Assembly (NCBI RefSeq): GCF_905147045.1
Contig: NC_065906.1
Span: 1,984,001 to 2,048,000 of the forward strand
Direction of reading: 5' to 3'
Length of the DNA stretch: 64,000 bases
Source: Nymphalis io
Taxonomy: Eukaryota; Arthropoda; Insecta; Lepidoptera; Nymphalidae
The stretch's first letter is position 1; each line of letters opens with the position of its first letter. A program made the translations under genes and the position numbers. Below, in pieces: positions 45,374-57,337 of the stretch. The notes beneath the pieces were generated by a model. That model searched no databases. It was not told where the DNA came from and saw only the letters and a list, made by a program, of their open reading frames with translations.

Positions 45374-45597
45374 GTTAGGTACCACTCAGTCATCACAATT
45401 TTTACAAGAGCAGTACTTAGTATTGTTTTGTTCTGGTTTGAAGGGTTAGATAGCCAGTGTACTACAGGCACAAAGGACATACAATCTTATATCCCAAGGT
45501 TGGTAGCGCATTGCCGATGTAAGGAATAATTAAGTAAATAACCATCACTGCCCATGTCGCCCTTCGCTCCTTCGACCTATTTTATAAAAAGAAAAAA
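45374..45597 (+). repeat. repeat A, right part of an interrupted copy
   Basis: Resumes at GTTAGGTACCACTCAGTCAT and runs through GTTCTGGTTTGAAGGGTTAG to TATTTTATAAAAAGAAAA. It is diverged, so the host copy is old and the LINE came later. Confidence 0.85.
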
Positions 45598-46072
45598 ATT
45601 AAGTAACAATATACGAGCTTAGACTCGAGTTAATTTTTAATTCCTTACAACGCGGTATATTAGAAGACACGTAACATCCCTCAAAATAACATTTTGGAGT
45701 TTTAATTTTATTTTCCCAGGGTTCTTAGTAATGGCTTAAGGAAATATAACAATAATATTTAAATTAAAAGGTAACTTCAATGATACGTTCGTGCATTTTG
45801 TTAGTCCAAGGAATTTCATGAATATTTTAACATAATTATAATTATTTTTGTGCAAGGTATTGCTCTACATAGTGTCTTTGATACTATTTACTTTGTATTT
45901 AGTATGTTAACAAAATACAAGTTTAAAATTTATTATTAGCTACAAAGGCGTGTTTTTTAGGTTAAACTTTTATTTACTAGAAAAAAAAATGTATCAAATT
46001 ATTGTTTTGTCATCGGTCCTTGAGAAGTTTAAAGTTGCTGAAAATCACGTTCAAAGGTTCCGTTACATAGAT
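45598..46072. other. intergenic, nothing recognised
   Basis: AT-rich with no supported feature. Confidence 0.45.
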
Positions 46073-46362
46073 ACTGGTGGTAGAGCTTTGTGCCAGCTCG
46101 TCTGGATAGGTACCACCCACTCGTTAGATATTCTACCGCAAAACCGCAGAACTTGGTATTGTTGTGTTCCGGTTTGAAGGGTGAGTGAGCCAGTGTTATT
46201 ACAGGCACAAGGGACATAATATCTTAGTTCCCAAGATTGGTGGCGCATTGGTGATGTAAGCGATGGTTAACATTTATTACAATGCCAATGTCTATGGGCG
46301 TTGGTGACCACTTACCATCAGGTGGCCCAAATGCTCGTCCGCCTTCCTATTCTATAAAAAAA
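46073..46362 (+). repeat. repeat A, full length
   Basis: Near-consensus copy from ACTGGTGGTAGAGC to TATTCTATAAAAAAA. The hexamer AGATAC before it and after the tail may be a short target duplication. Confidence 0.92.
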
Positions 46363-47071
46363 GAAGATACATACCAAGCTAATAAAAGCGTGTTAAAAAT
46401 GCTCAAATTTGTTTGAATAGAAACAATAATATTCTAAACTAAAGCTTAAAAGATAATATTCATAATCCCTAATTCAAAAAGTTGATCATGTAATAAATAT
46501 TTTCGAAACCATTCGGTTAAAAACGTTAGATAAGATAATATTTACCACCATTGTCCGAAAAATTTGACCAAACATTTCATAATAATAATACAAATATAAA
46601 CAGGTTAATCCGAGTGTAAAAGTGATAATATTAGGTTTTTTACCCGTTCGTCATATAATAAAGCACATCTAATTATAATGGAAGATAAAAACAATCTCAT
46701 CAAAAACATAAATGTGAAATGAGAGCTAGCCAATATTATGATATATATAATGTCTTGGTTGTTGACTTCAACGACAAAAGAATCGAGATCTAAATGGGTG
46801 CCAAGTCCAATGGTCAGTCCTGAAATTTATTTATAACAACGTAAAATATTTTATAACAACTTAAAATATCATTTCTTCTTATAACTTATGATAATATATT
46901 GAAGCCTAAGGTCTGACTTGGCCAGTTCTAATTTACGAATTATTATTACCTACTAAAACAGTCATAGGGCTCCTATGAACAATGGCTAGTTTCTACCAGC
47001 AAGCCAAATTTTCGGAAGAATAAAATAAGAACTTACGGTTTTAGAACTTGCGAAGGCTATAATATAATAAA
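46363..47071. other. intergenic, nothing recognised
   Basis: AT-rich with no supported feature. Confidence 0.45.
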
Positions 47072-47128
47072 CAAACATATTAGTTTTAGTACTTAGAAGT
47101 ACTTATAACTAAGAGTATAGTCGACTTT
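47072..47128 (+). repeat. left arm of a long inverted repeat
   Basis: 57 bases beginning CAAACATATTAGTTTTAGTA. It pairs with 47936-47982 at 46 of 47 positions, apart from a 10-base tandem addition (GAAGTACTTA) in this arm. Confidence 0.93.
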
Positions 47129-47142
47129 CGTATTTATTAGAT

Positions 47143-47817
47143 ACAGAGGCCCGGAGAGGTTACCGCTGGTTTCTTTGGATGGTGTGCCGATCGAAAGAGT
47201 AGAGCAGTTTAGGTACTTGGGGCATATTCTTACTTTGGATCTACGCGACAACCTCAACATAGAGCGTGAACGAAGGGCTTTGGCTGTTCGGTGTAATATG
47301 ATTGCACGTCGGTTCGGGCGACGTAGTTCTGAGGCAAAGCTGTCGCTGTTTCGAGCATATTTTCAGTGTTTTTACACGTGTCAGCTGTGATGCAACGGCA
47401 CAAAAAGTGCATGTAGTAGCATCAGAGTGCAGTATAACAACGCGTATCGCATTCTGATGAAATTGCCTAGGTACTGCAGTACGTCAGTCATGTTTGCCGA
47501 CGTCAGAGTCCCTGACTATTTTGCAATTGTTAGCTAGCGGATTGCGGCACTTTGGTACCGCACTAGGAATTATGGGAATGAGATTTTAAGGATATGCTCT
47601 GAGTGCCCTGAAAACCCCATTGTTAAGTACTGTCGTGCCGTGCATCGCGACAGTAATCAGAAATAGTTTAATTGTGTAGACTAACCTAGTTTTAAGGATA
47701 AAGTGTTACTAACAATAATATAGTAAAAAATTTGTAAATTTTTGTTATATCTCATTTGTATGGACTTGTGTTGTTTAAAAATAAATGATTATTATTGTTG
47801 TTATTATTATTACACTA
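47143..47817 (+). mobile_element. LINE family X 3' fragment between inverted repeats
   Basis: The frame 47175-47390 reads MDGVPIERVEQFRYLGHILT, where FRYLGHILT is the conserved block after the RT domain, then RRFGRRSSEAKLSLFRAYF. It goes on in shifted frames through RVQYNNAYRILMKLPRYCS and MFADVRVPDYFAI, and the 3' end is an ATT-rich tail (47787-47815). It corresponds to the last third of a non-LTR ORF2 and is related to the fragment at 31985-32276. Stops and shifts make it dead. Confidence 0.8.
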
Positions 47818-47935
47818 TTAACTGGGATTTAGTATTAATTATTATTTCAATATCGTAAATAGTGAAATAGTGAAATAGCACACCAATAGTGTAAATCATT
47901 ACTTATAAATAATTATTAACAACTTAATAAATACA

Positions 47936-47982
47936 AAAGTAGACTATACTCTTAGTTATAAGTACTAAAACTAATATGTTTG
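47936..47982 (-). repeat. right arm of a long inverted repeat
   Basis: The reverse complement gives CAAACATATTAGTTTTAGTA at its outer end, like the left arm. The single mismatch is GTCTAC for GTCGAC near the inner end. Confidence 0.93.
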
Positions 47983-49102
47983 GATTAAGAAAAAAAATTA
48001 AGGATGGTGTTCCACTCATAATATATTCACATGAAGAAGACCTTAAACTCCACATAAAGACCGGCTGTCATCAGTTTTGATTGCTGATTTTTACATTACA
48101 GGTACTATAAGTAAGTGTTATATAGAATCAATTAATTGAAAAAATGTAATAAAATGATATATGTCATCTAAACCTGGGTTAGAGTTTTGATCTATAGGTC
48201 AGTCAGTGATAAAAGTGACGATTTTTGGACGTTAATATCTAAATAACCGTTTGAGGTGTGTTTATGAAATTTAGAACACATATGTATCTCGCAAGTTTCA
48301 ATATATAAACCAAATTTGGCATGTTTATGTGAATTCGTTTTTGAGTTATGAAGTGGACAAAAGTGGTTCCAAATGGTTTGTGTATTATTACACACGGTGC
48401 TGCTCAGCAGTTCTGTTAGCTTGAACTTGGCTTCACACGCTACCGCATGTCTAGATGGTAGATTAAACATTAATTAATAGAAAAATATACTTAAAATTTT
48501 TAAAGTGCTAGAGAAATCCATAAAAATATAAAAAAAAACTAAAATTATACAGGAAAATTAAAAATAGCTTAACGTCGGTAATAGCGTATCATCAGTGTCG
48601 TATAGGCTACCCTTTAAGTAAAAGAAAATAATCAATTTACATATGACGTATTAGTACAATATTATTTAAATACACAAACACAAGTTTTAAAATATATGTA
48701 GTATTATTTCAATAAAAATAACAGTGACATTAATTCTATTGAATATAATTACACTGTGGACGAGCAGGTAACATAACCCAACATAACCAAGCGACGTTGT
48801 TTGTTCGATAAAGTCGCTCATATTTATGAAGATTATACGCGTAATCGTAGGCGGAGTGTACTCGTATTCCGATTATTGTATTTTTAAATTAGTATTAAAG
48901 CAATTTTCTTTAGGATTATTCGGATAATAATATATATTTATTAATATATGGTGAAATACCATTGCTAGTTTTGTAATAAATAAGCCGGTACAGTTAATGA
49001 GAAAATATTCAACAAATATGCTAATAGTGATTCTATAAAATGTGATACAAAGATAAGAATACAAAAATACGCAAATCAAGGATAAGTACTATTGAAAAGA
49101 AA
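47983..49102. other. upstream region of the DRC11 gene
   Basis: No TATA box or other promoter element stands out. CATAACCCAACATAACCAAG at about 48772-48793 and the CG-bearing stretch 48790-48870 are less AT-rich than the surroundings and could lie near the start of transcription. I cannot place the start site. Confidence 0.35.
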
Positions 49103-52100
49103 ATGTCTAATAAAACGTACAACGATCTGCTCTGTAATACATCGGAACTAATAGTTGAAGCGACCCAAGCTGATGAAGCGGTTTTCGAAGCGGGTAGTGC
49201 TGAAAGATCAACATTCCAGCCGCTGTTATCAGAGTTACGTGTTAGGTACACAGTATTGCTATCAAGACTTGATGCAGTATACGATCAACTATTGCAGCCA
49301 CAAAAGCGCTTAATTGTAAAGCGGCTGCTTGAAGCTTGCTTAGGAAGACTTTTGGAGATAAAACACGAACTGGTAGAGCTTCACTTGTCTGACTTTACAT
49401 ATGACGATGATGAGGTAAGTTTATATTTTGATCAATAAATAATATGATATGCCTTCCTATTCCATTCATCAATTTGCGTTGTTACTTTGGATGTTCAGCA
49501 GTTGTGCCGATATTGTGCAATGGTTTCTTGTGTTAACGTAAAGTGGGTGAACAGTCGCTATTTTTTACACTGAAAATTAAACGTAATAATGTAATTTATT
49601 TTAATATTATAATATTGGCAATAACAATTGCTTATAATAAGGGATAATTAAAATTTCTAACAGCGCCAATATCTATCGGCGGTGGTGACCACTTATCAGA
49701 TGGCCTATTTGCCCATCCGCCTACGTATTTTATAAAAAAAAAAAATGTTATCATTATAAATTCTCCTTATGTCTATATCATAGCAGGCTTGCGTGGATAA
49801 TTAAGTTTGTTAATAAAAAAAATGGATAATTGGAAATGTGTGTATGTATTTGAATCTCTTTTGAGACGTAAAAGTTTCATAACGATGAATCCGTGATCGT
49901 AAGAGATTAATTAATAAAATATTTTAAAAACTAATTTTGTACATGAAGACTCGTTTACTTTTAGTTGAACCCATAACCATTAGTAAAGATCTACATATTT
50001 ATTTAATCAGGCCACACATAAGGCTATGAAAGGTCACATAAATAAAACGATAATATAAAAAAAAACATTTTAGGCGTTACACAAATTAGCAGTTACACCC
50101 CAAGAAGCGGAACCCTGTATACCACAATATTTTGTAAGAGAAAGAGAAGAAGAAGTTGAAAGGCGTCACAACTTCATCATTGACACGTTGAGAAAACTCG
50201 GTTATGAACCCCCTAAACCCAAACCCTTGGTGCTCACTGAACAGCAGGCTGTGATTATTATACAAAGTCATGAAAGAGCAAGACAGGGTCGCTTAAGGTT
50301 TGATTTTAAATAATTGTATGTTTATGAATTTATAACGAGTTTGATATTTAGCTTTTACTTCGGCGTATATATCTTAAAATATCAATTAAAAAAAACATAA
50401 TACTTGAATTGATAAATAGTAAGAATTCATATGAAATAAATTATTGGATGTAGAATTGTTTAGATAACTTTTATTCATTGTAAACATAATTAAAATGCAC
50501 TATCGAATTATAATTTATTCTAGAGGTCAATTTATGAAGGAAATTCGTCTCTTGAAAGAAAAAGGCCGCGATCAAAAAGGCGAAATGTCATCGTCAGCTG
50601 CCACTGCTATACAAAAAGTTTGGAGAGGGTTTATTGCTAGAAGAGATACTCGAAGGAGAAAACAGCAAGAACAACTTTTGATTGGTATGGCACTACCAGC
50701 GTACTCTGAGTCCAAAGCTGTTGCCAGGTCTGAGGAGGTTAGTCGAATAAAACACAAATACAATAATCATATCAATCATACTTAAGTAAATAAAAAGGCT
50801 TTTTGTGTGTGTCTAAAATGCGCCATAAAATTAAATCCATTTACTAAAGGTAAAGCAGATTCGACGTAATCTTCAAAAAGAACGGGACAGTAAATATCAA
50901 GATGCTTTAATTAAAATTGAAGAACAGCTTCGAGCTCAACACGGAGTGAAGATTAATGAGCGTATCGGTGATGAACTACGACGATGGATATCAGAGTACT
51001 ATGAAAGAACTGGTAAATTACCAGAATTTCCATCGGAAGAAGGTGGAGGTAGCAGAGCTATGTTCAGTCGTCAAGGTATAGTATCGTCCTGTTTTTTTTA
51101 TTAAAACTAAATAATTGTATTATAAGAGACTAAAACGTAGTGATTTTGTATTATTTATTCAGGAACTGGAATTGACAGTGATCTAAGTAAATCGTCACCA
51201 GTATCTTCAAAAGATTCAAAAAAGAGTAAAGAAAGCAAAGACAAAAAGAATAATAAAACAGAAGAGAGCAAGAATAAAGACGAAGCAGATGATTTGAAGA
51301 ACTTTAAATGTACACCGTCAGCTTTTCTTGAAGACATGGTTAATGCAAATGAAGAGTTAGTATTCAACCTATTTTCTATTGCTTTTATTAGTGATATTCA
51401 AAATAAAATAAAGGTAACTTTATAATATGTGTCAGGTATGAAGACATATGGAAATTTAGAGATGATGACGTCATAAAGCACGAAGAATATGACAAGGATA
51501 TGATAGAAAGAGATAAAATGTTAAAAATTGAGCAAGAAATACGTAATATAGTTGACGAAATGATGAGAAGCGAGCTCGAACTCCTACAAGCAGCTTTTGA
51601 TAGAGATAGAGCTCACAAGGGTAAAAAGACTAAAAAACCGCAAAAAAAAGTAATTTTACATTTGAAATGATTTAATTACGTTCCTCTATTTAATAATATT
51701 ATATATAAAATAATAACACGTTATGAATATATTTTCGGTTTTTAGGTGCGAAGGGGAGGTAAAAAAAGTAAAAAGAAGAAGGAAAAAGATTTAACACCAG
51801 ATAGAACTACTGAATCATTATTTGAAGAATTAGTAAGTAACGGTATCATTCGTCCCTACCCTTTTGTCAGAATAGATGACTTCATTGGAGAGAAAAGCTA
51901 TGCAGCATCTGAATGGCGAGACCAAGGTCGAGAACCTTCCCCGTGTTTGGGAGATATACGCCAACTCGTGAAAGAATATTGCATTCTTCCGTTAGGATCT
52001 GAAGCTGTTAGAGCAAATTCTCCGCTTGTTCGATCAGTACTAATTACAGGTCAATTGTTTTTTTTCTATTATATTTTGTTACAACTAGAAAATCATATTA

Positions 52101-54286
52101 ATAACTGTAAAACTTAGTTCAATATTTACAGTTATTAATATGATTTTCTAGTTGTAACAAAATATTAAGCATTACATTTGTTCATTGATTGATATAAATC
52201 TTTCACAATAACGGACATCCCAACTACCGAGTTTAACATCCGAGTTAATGACGAAATGTTAGTGGCGAACGTGAATATATGACTCTGTCGTGAAATTTAC
52301 TAATGTATTTTATTTTTATTAATTGGTTTTAAAAAGAGTATTAAGAAAAAAGAGTACTCAGAAACCTTATTTAAAATTATTGTTCTGAATTTCAGGACCT
52401 TCAGGAAGTGGTAAGAAAATGTTAGTTCATGCGATATGCAGTGAAGTAGGCGCTATGCTTTTTGACTTAACTCCTGCAAACATAGTAGGAAAATATCCAG
52501 GAAAGTCAGGACTCATCATGCTTATACATCTTGTTATGAAAGTATCAAGACTTCTCCAACCATCTGTTGTTTGGATGGATGACGCTGAAAAACCTTTTGT
52601 GAAGAAGAGCCCGAAGACCGATAAGACAGATCCAAAAAGACTAAAAAAGGACTTAGTTAAGATAATAAAAGGTAATTATAGAAGTATTTTAATTAATAAT
52701 AATAATAATATCTTGGGACATTATTCACACACGGCCATCTGATCCCAAACTAAGCAGAGCTTGTACTATGGAAACCAGAAAACCTATATACTACATATAC
52801 TACTTTTCTTTTGTAAATACATACTTATATAGATAATTACACCCAGACTCGGGACATACAGACATAGTCATGCACACAAATTTCTGTCCTGGGTTGGAAT
52901 CGAATCCACAAATTTCGGCGTGAAAGGCGAGTAACTACCAACCACGCCAACTGGCTCGTCAAAAAATAAAATTAACCAGGAATGGCATCTGCACTTGGCT
53001 TTCGTGCACCAAAATTCAAATCAATAACTTGCTTACCCTTGAGGGTAGACGAAAAAATTATATAGATAACGTCGTTTCTTAAAATTTTCAGGAATTTGTC
53101 CAGAAGACCGTGTATTATTTATAGGCACGTGTAGAACTCCTTGGGAAGCTGAACAAAAACTTTTATTTCAATGCTATTCAAAAGTAATACAAATACCGAG
53201 AGCAGATTATGGTAGTATTTCTTTAATGTGGCAGACGCAGCTTCATAAGGCTGGTGCTTTATCACCGAAGCTGGAACTGTCTTGTTTGTCACGAGTTTGT
53301 GATTCGTATACCATCGGTAATTGAGTTATAACACATTTCTTTTATCATTTATCGTTAGATTTTTTACTTGATAGTATGGCCACTCATCACATATATACCC
53401 CAAATAGTAATACCTAATTATGCTGTGTTTAATGGATGAGTGAGTCATTGTATCTTGCAGGCACAAAGGATATAACATCTTAGTTTTTAAGTTTGGTGGC
53501 GCATAGTTAAACACCAAACATAACGATAATTCATTTCTCTTACAAGTTTTAGGCGGAGGAGACCATTTACAGAATATCCTTTTGCCAGTCTGGCTACCGA
53601 TTTTTTAAATTATTGATATCTAATTTTTGTACATAAGGTTCGTTATTTTTAGGTACTTTACTATCTGCTCTTAATTCTGTTCTTACAACTAAGAGGCGGT
53701 TGCAGTTACGTGTACGTGCTCTTACCGCCCAAGAGGTGGCTATTCAACTCAGTTCACTGGAACCTGTCTACGCTGAACATGTAAGATTTCCAGAAACTTG
53801 AAAGCAATAATAGCCTATTTTAAATTTTATCAAATCCCAAAAGCTTTGATTTCCTATAACCCAATATGCCGTGACACTTTTCGATTCGGGTTTTACACGC
53901 AATTTTGTAACGTAATGATACAAAATTAAGTAAAATAAATTTGTCGACCACAATTCAACTGGATTCAAATTATTATACGTTAAATCATATCTAATATACC
54001 TTTTAACCTTTATATATAATTTATTTTACATTAACAAAATAAATTACGGACATAATCGGAAAACGCTTTAATCAAATGATTTAACAATTGATCAATCAGT
54101 TTCATGTGACTTTGTAATAACTTAGTGGGGTGAAAGCAGAGTAACATGTACATCTGTTTGTCACAGGATATAGCAGCTGAGTCATGGTGGCTAAAAACTC
54201 CAATGGAAAGAAGGCGTCTAAGAGTTTTGCAAAGGTTGTTGGAATTAGAACAAGAAAACGAAGAAAGAGCTGCTGCCGGAAAGTAA
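49103..54286 (+). CDS. IQCA1 / DRC11: IQ and AAA domain-containing protein (dynein regulatory complex subunit 11)
   Basis: Eleven exons join in frame to 808 residues: 49103-49414, 50074-50297, 50524-50737, 50859-51075, 51163-51355, 51436-51649, 51746-52049, 52396-52671, 53092-53316, 53653-53780, 54167-54286. All introns are GT-AG. The start MSNKTYNDLL agrees with the family's MS..TYN opening. In order come an N-terminal helical part (1-160), an IQ-like motif IIIQSHERARQGRLR (165-179), a clear IQ motif AIQKVWRGFIARR (207-219), a Ser/Lys-rich linker (about 325-375), a charged helix, a Lys-rich stretch (about 447-472), and an AAA domain with P-loop GPSGSGKK (560-567) and a Walker B-like VVWMDD (617-622). 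The family (822 residues in human, from memory) is a subunit of the nexin-dynein regulatory complex in motile cilia and sperm tails. In an insect, use in sperm is inferred. Both Walker motifs are atypical (Lys after GK; DD instead of DE). Confidence 0.95.
49652..49743 (+). repeat. repeat A 3' end in intron 1
   Basis: CAGCGCCAATATCTATCGGC, GGTGACCACTTATCAGATGG and GTATTTTATAAAAAAAAAAA, in the same direction as the host gene. Confidence 0.8.
52071..52165. repeat. perfect 41-bp inverted repeat in intron 7
   Basis: Arms 52071-52111 and 52125-52165 are exact reverse complements around a 13-base loop (52112-52124). The arm begins ATATTTTGTTACAACTAGAA. It starts 21 bases after the exon 7 donor (GT at 52050) and would form a long hairpin in the pre-mRNA. 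Confidence 0.97.
52691..52961 (-). mobile_element. SINE C in intron 8
   Basis: ATT/TTA tail at the left, body TTCACACACGGCCATCTGAT and AGAGCTTGTACTATGG, and tRNA-like head at the right (sense GAGCCAGTTGGCGTGGTTGG and GGATTCGATTCCAACCC). It lies antisense to the gene and accounts for most of the intron. Confidence 0.87.
53361..53607 (+). repeat. repeat A copy in intron 9, decayed
   Basis: TTTTACTTGATAGTATGGCC, GGATGAGTGAGTCATTGTAT, TGCAGGCACAAAGGATATAA and TTTGGTGGCGCATAG remain in order. Confidence 0.65.
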
Positions 54287-54405
54287 TAACGAAAACAAAG
54301 AAGTTAATAACCAATGAAACACTAATATTTTTGAAAAATATATTTTATATACTAATTTAGAAGCTATAGAATAATCAGTTATAAAAATATAACACGCTTT
54401 TGTCA

Positions 54406-54411
54406 ATTAAA
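54406..54411 (+). terminator. possible poly(A) signal ATTAAA
   Basis: 120 bases after the DRC11 stop. No AATAAA lies nearer; the first AATAAA is at 54593-54598. Either could be used; there is no direct support. Confidence 0.3.
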
Positions 54412-55445
54412 TTTTCGAGAGTCGAGAGTTTTATTAAGTCATTAAGAGTTCAATAATTTCACCACCAAATTAATATATCATCCAAATTACTTTAAACTTG
54501 TACTTAATTACGGACATACGTTGTACGTAAGACGTAATTTAAATACAGACTTAGTTACATAATATAACTAAAGCTCAGGGCTATTCTGAAAGAATAAACT
54601 CGAAATGCGACGCAGTAAAAGGTCGTGGAATATTAGAAAGTGATACATTGACCATAATAATCATAACATTTCAAGAATAAATGCATCAAAATAGTATATC
54701 ACCATAAGTCGGTTGTCAACATTTCCCGGACGAGTAATGAATTGACTCAACTACAGTGAACAAATGTGTGCAAAAAGTATTTAAGAAGATAAAAAAGTTT
54801 TACTTAATTTTGACAATTATTTTATTTATTTACGTAAATGTAATTTTTAAAACAGTTATGGGGTTATACATTTCGTGTAAGTTGTGTATTTCGTGTTGAG
54901 TATAAAAAAATAAAAAAATGTCCTTCCCTAAGAATTTTCCATGCAAGCGTAACAAATAAATAAAAGTTACTTTTTCATATTAATATTAGTATATATTATA
55001 AAATATTTAGTTATACGTAAATAAATTAATAGTTATGTAAACATAAAATAACACAGGAATTTCTAGGCTTAGTCTAATTTAATTTAAGTTATCGTGCCCA
55101 GTATCCACTAAATAGTGAATTTATTAAAGTTATTCGTGAGAATAGTCTTTGTTATAACATGTCATTTAAAACTAAACCTTGTTTCTGAACATGCCATACA
55201 TGAAACTTTAGTATGAAAGTTTCCACAAAGGCTAAAGTTGGAACTGACCGATGTGCTTTTATTATTGTTATATTCAATTTCATTTACGTTAACAATTAAC
55301 TTTTATCCGACTTATGTTTTATATGAAAAGGTGATGAATAAATCTTAATTGTATGTGACTTTGGTATACATTATAGAGAGACGAGGTGGCCCCAAGTAAG
55401 CCAGGCAAGCTCCGCTGAGCTTCAAGTGCTTAATTTATGTTTAAC
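54412..55445. other. intergenic, nothing recognised
   Basis: AT-rich, downstream of the gene. Confidence 0.45.
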
Positions 55446-55602
55446 GGAACACGTATAAGGGTAAGCGATCACCACTCCTCATAGACATTAGTGCTGAAAG
55501 AAATATCAAACATTACTTACATTGCCAATGCGCCACCAACTTTGAGAACTACGATGTTATGCCCCTTGTGCCTTTGGTTAAACTTTGTCACTCATCAACC
55601 TA
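55446..55602 (-). repeat. repeat A copy, 3' half, diverged
   Basis: GGTAAGCGATCACCACTCCT, ATTGCCAATGCGCCACCAAC, CGATGTTATGCCCCTTGTGC in minus-strand order. Confidence 0.7.
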
Positions 55603-56460
55603 ATCTGATTGTTCTTTGATGATATCGATGAACGTTTTGTGTGAAAAATCAATGTGGTTCCATTTCTTCTTAATCGTTTCGAAAAAAACATTTATTTTAT
55701 ATGCCTGTATATGACAAAATCATTAAAAATGTACAAACTTTTTAAATTACATAATGAGAAAACCTTTAATACAAAGTTGAATCATTCCCCGCCCTTTCTT
55801 TTACGTTTTACGTGTTTTCGCAAAACTTCTCTACAAATACATTATTTCTTATTTAACTCCTTTAAGGAGCGAGGAGCTGAAAGAACGCTTCGCTCCTTTA
55901 AGAGGCAAAAAAACGCCGCGAACCCCTTGTGAAACTTACATCCCCTATAAAAATTCTTCAAAGTGAAAAAAGGTGAACTGAGGAGACCACGGAGGTAACC
56001 ACCTGATAATTCTCACGGATATTTTTAAGGATGAGTGAAATTAAAACAGAATCCGGTTGACGATAATTTTGTAAAAATGATCTCTATTTCTATGATGTTT
56101 AGAGTTAGTTTGTTCAGTACTTTTATTGCAATCAGCACTGTATGTGACTTGTGGAAATCGCCCTAAAATTTTTCATGACACCGCAGCTTAGCTGGATATT
56201 TTTGTCTAAGTGGTGGTTTGATGGTAACGATATGAGCTTTGAAATTGCATTCGTGCAAAAATCTATTTAAATAATGATATTAGATTTTTTAATTTCTTTC
56301 TTTTGAGTTTATAAATTGCAAAAAATCTTAATGAGATGTCGTTAGTGGGGACATTCCAAAAAATAATACGGTGTCCTTGTAACTGTTAGATTAAGCCAAA
56401 TATAAATTAATCATAATCTTTAGTGTATTCATGTTTAGTTTTTTTTTAATTATAATTGGC
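55603..56460. other. intergenic, nothing recognised
   Basis: The 92-codon frame 55654-55932 has no family motif. Confidence 0.45.
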
Positions 56461-56645
56461 TGTCTTGGTCATAAATATGGGCCATCTCTAAATGGTTACC
56501 AACACACATATATTGAGGTTTTGAGAAATATTAATCATTCCTTACACAGTAATTGCGCCACAAACTATGTGAACTAAGATGGTACACCCTTATACGGAGC
56601 TGGTCCACGGGTTCATTCACCTTTCAAACAGAAATACAGTACAGT
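56461..56645 (-). repeat. repeat A copy, 3' half, diverged
   Basis: ATATGGGCCATCTCTAAATG, GCGCCACAAACTATGTGAAC and TTCATTCACCTTTCAAACAG remain in order. Confidence 0.65.
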
Positions 56646-56651
56646 ACAGTA

Positions 56652-56745
56652 AACAGTAACAGCCTGTAAATGTCCCACTGCTGGGCTAAGGCCTCCTCTC
56701 CCTTTTTTTTTTTTTTTTGAGGAGAAGGTTTGGAAATAGAGGTAT
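56652..56745 (-). repeat. SINE B 3' end
   Basis: CAGTAACAGCCTGTAAATGT, CCCACTGCTGGGCTAAGGCC, then an expanded T run (about 56704-56719) and GAGGAGAAGGTTTGG. The body beyond is lost except for a scrap (TTCTTCACCGTCAAATAC). Confidence 0.75.
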
Positions 56746-57337
56746 ACAAGTTACTTCTTCACCGTCAAATACTGCTGAGCTACTTAAGACATAAAACTTA
56801 GATCAAACATTATTCCATAGTATATTCACATAAATCTTATATATATAAAAGGATAGTAATCAACTTCCACACCGTACAACCGATCGCCGTGATAATTGCA
56901 TGAAATTTGAGAATATTTTAGCGCAAATCATATTATAATATAATAGTTTACAGGTAAACTTAAAGTTGCATTATAAACCTTGTTGGCCGTTCGCTGGTAT
57001 ATCCAATAGATAGAGATGCAAGTTTCTTCAAATATCGTACAAACTAATAATAAACTTATGACCGCGGCTTAACCTGAAAGCAATTAATAGAACATATAAA
57101 ATGTATAAGCCCTTATGTGAAATAAATTAATATTGTAAATTAAATATAAATTGCGAATATCTATAGAAATAATTTTGATTGTGTTATTTCTAATCATAGA
57201 CTTTACGATTAATAAAAACAATATCTGAATATCTAATTTGAATTTAATTTGTATTGAATTCAAAGTATTTAAACGAAGTAAATGAAAATGTTTACACAAT
57301 GCTTATTTCATTTTACTAACACACGATGTTAATACCA
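56746..57337. other. intergenic, unassigned
   Basis: A phrase at 56870-56925 (ACAACCGATCGCCGTGATAA, TTGCATGAAATTTGAG) looks like the non-autonomous repeat type seen at 10.0 and 20.3 kb, but without termini. Confidence 0.35.

Noticed and set aside
51746..52117. Intronless 123-residue gene
   Set aside because: It is exon 7 of the DRC11 gene plus read-through into the hairpin of intron 7.
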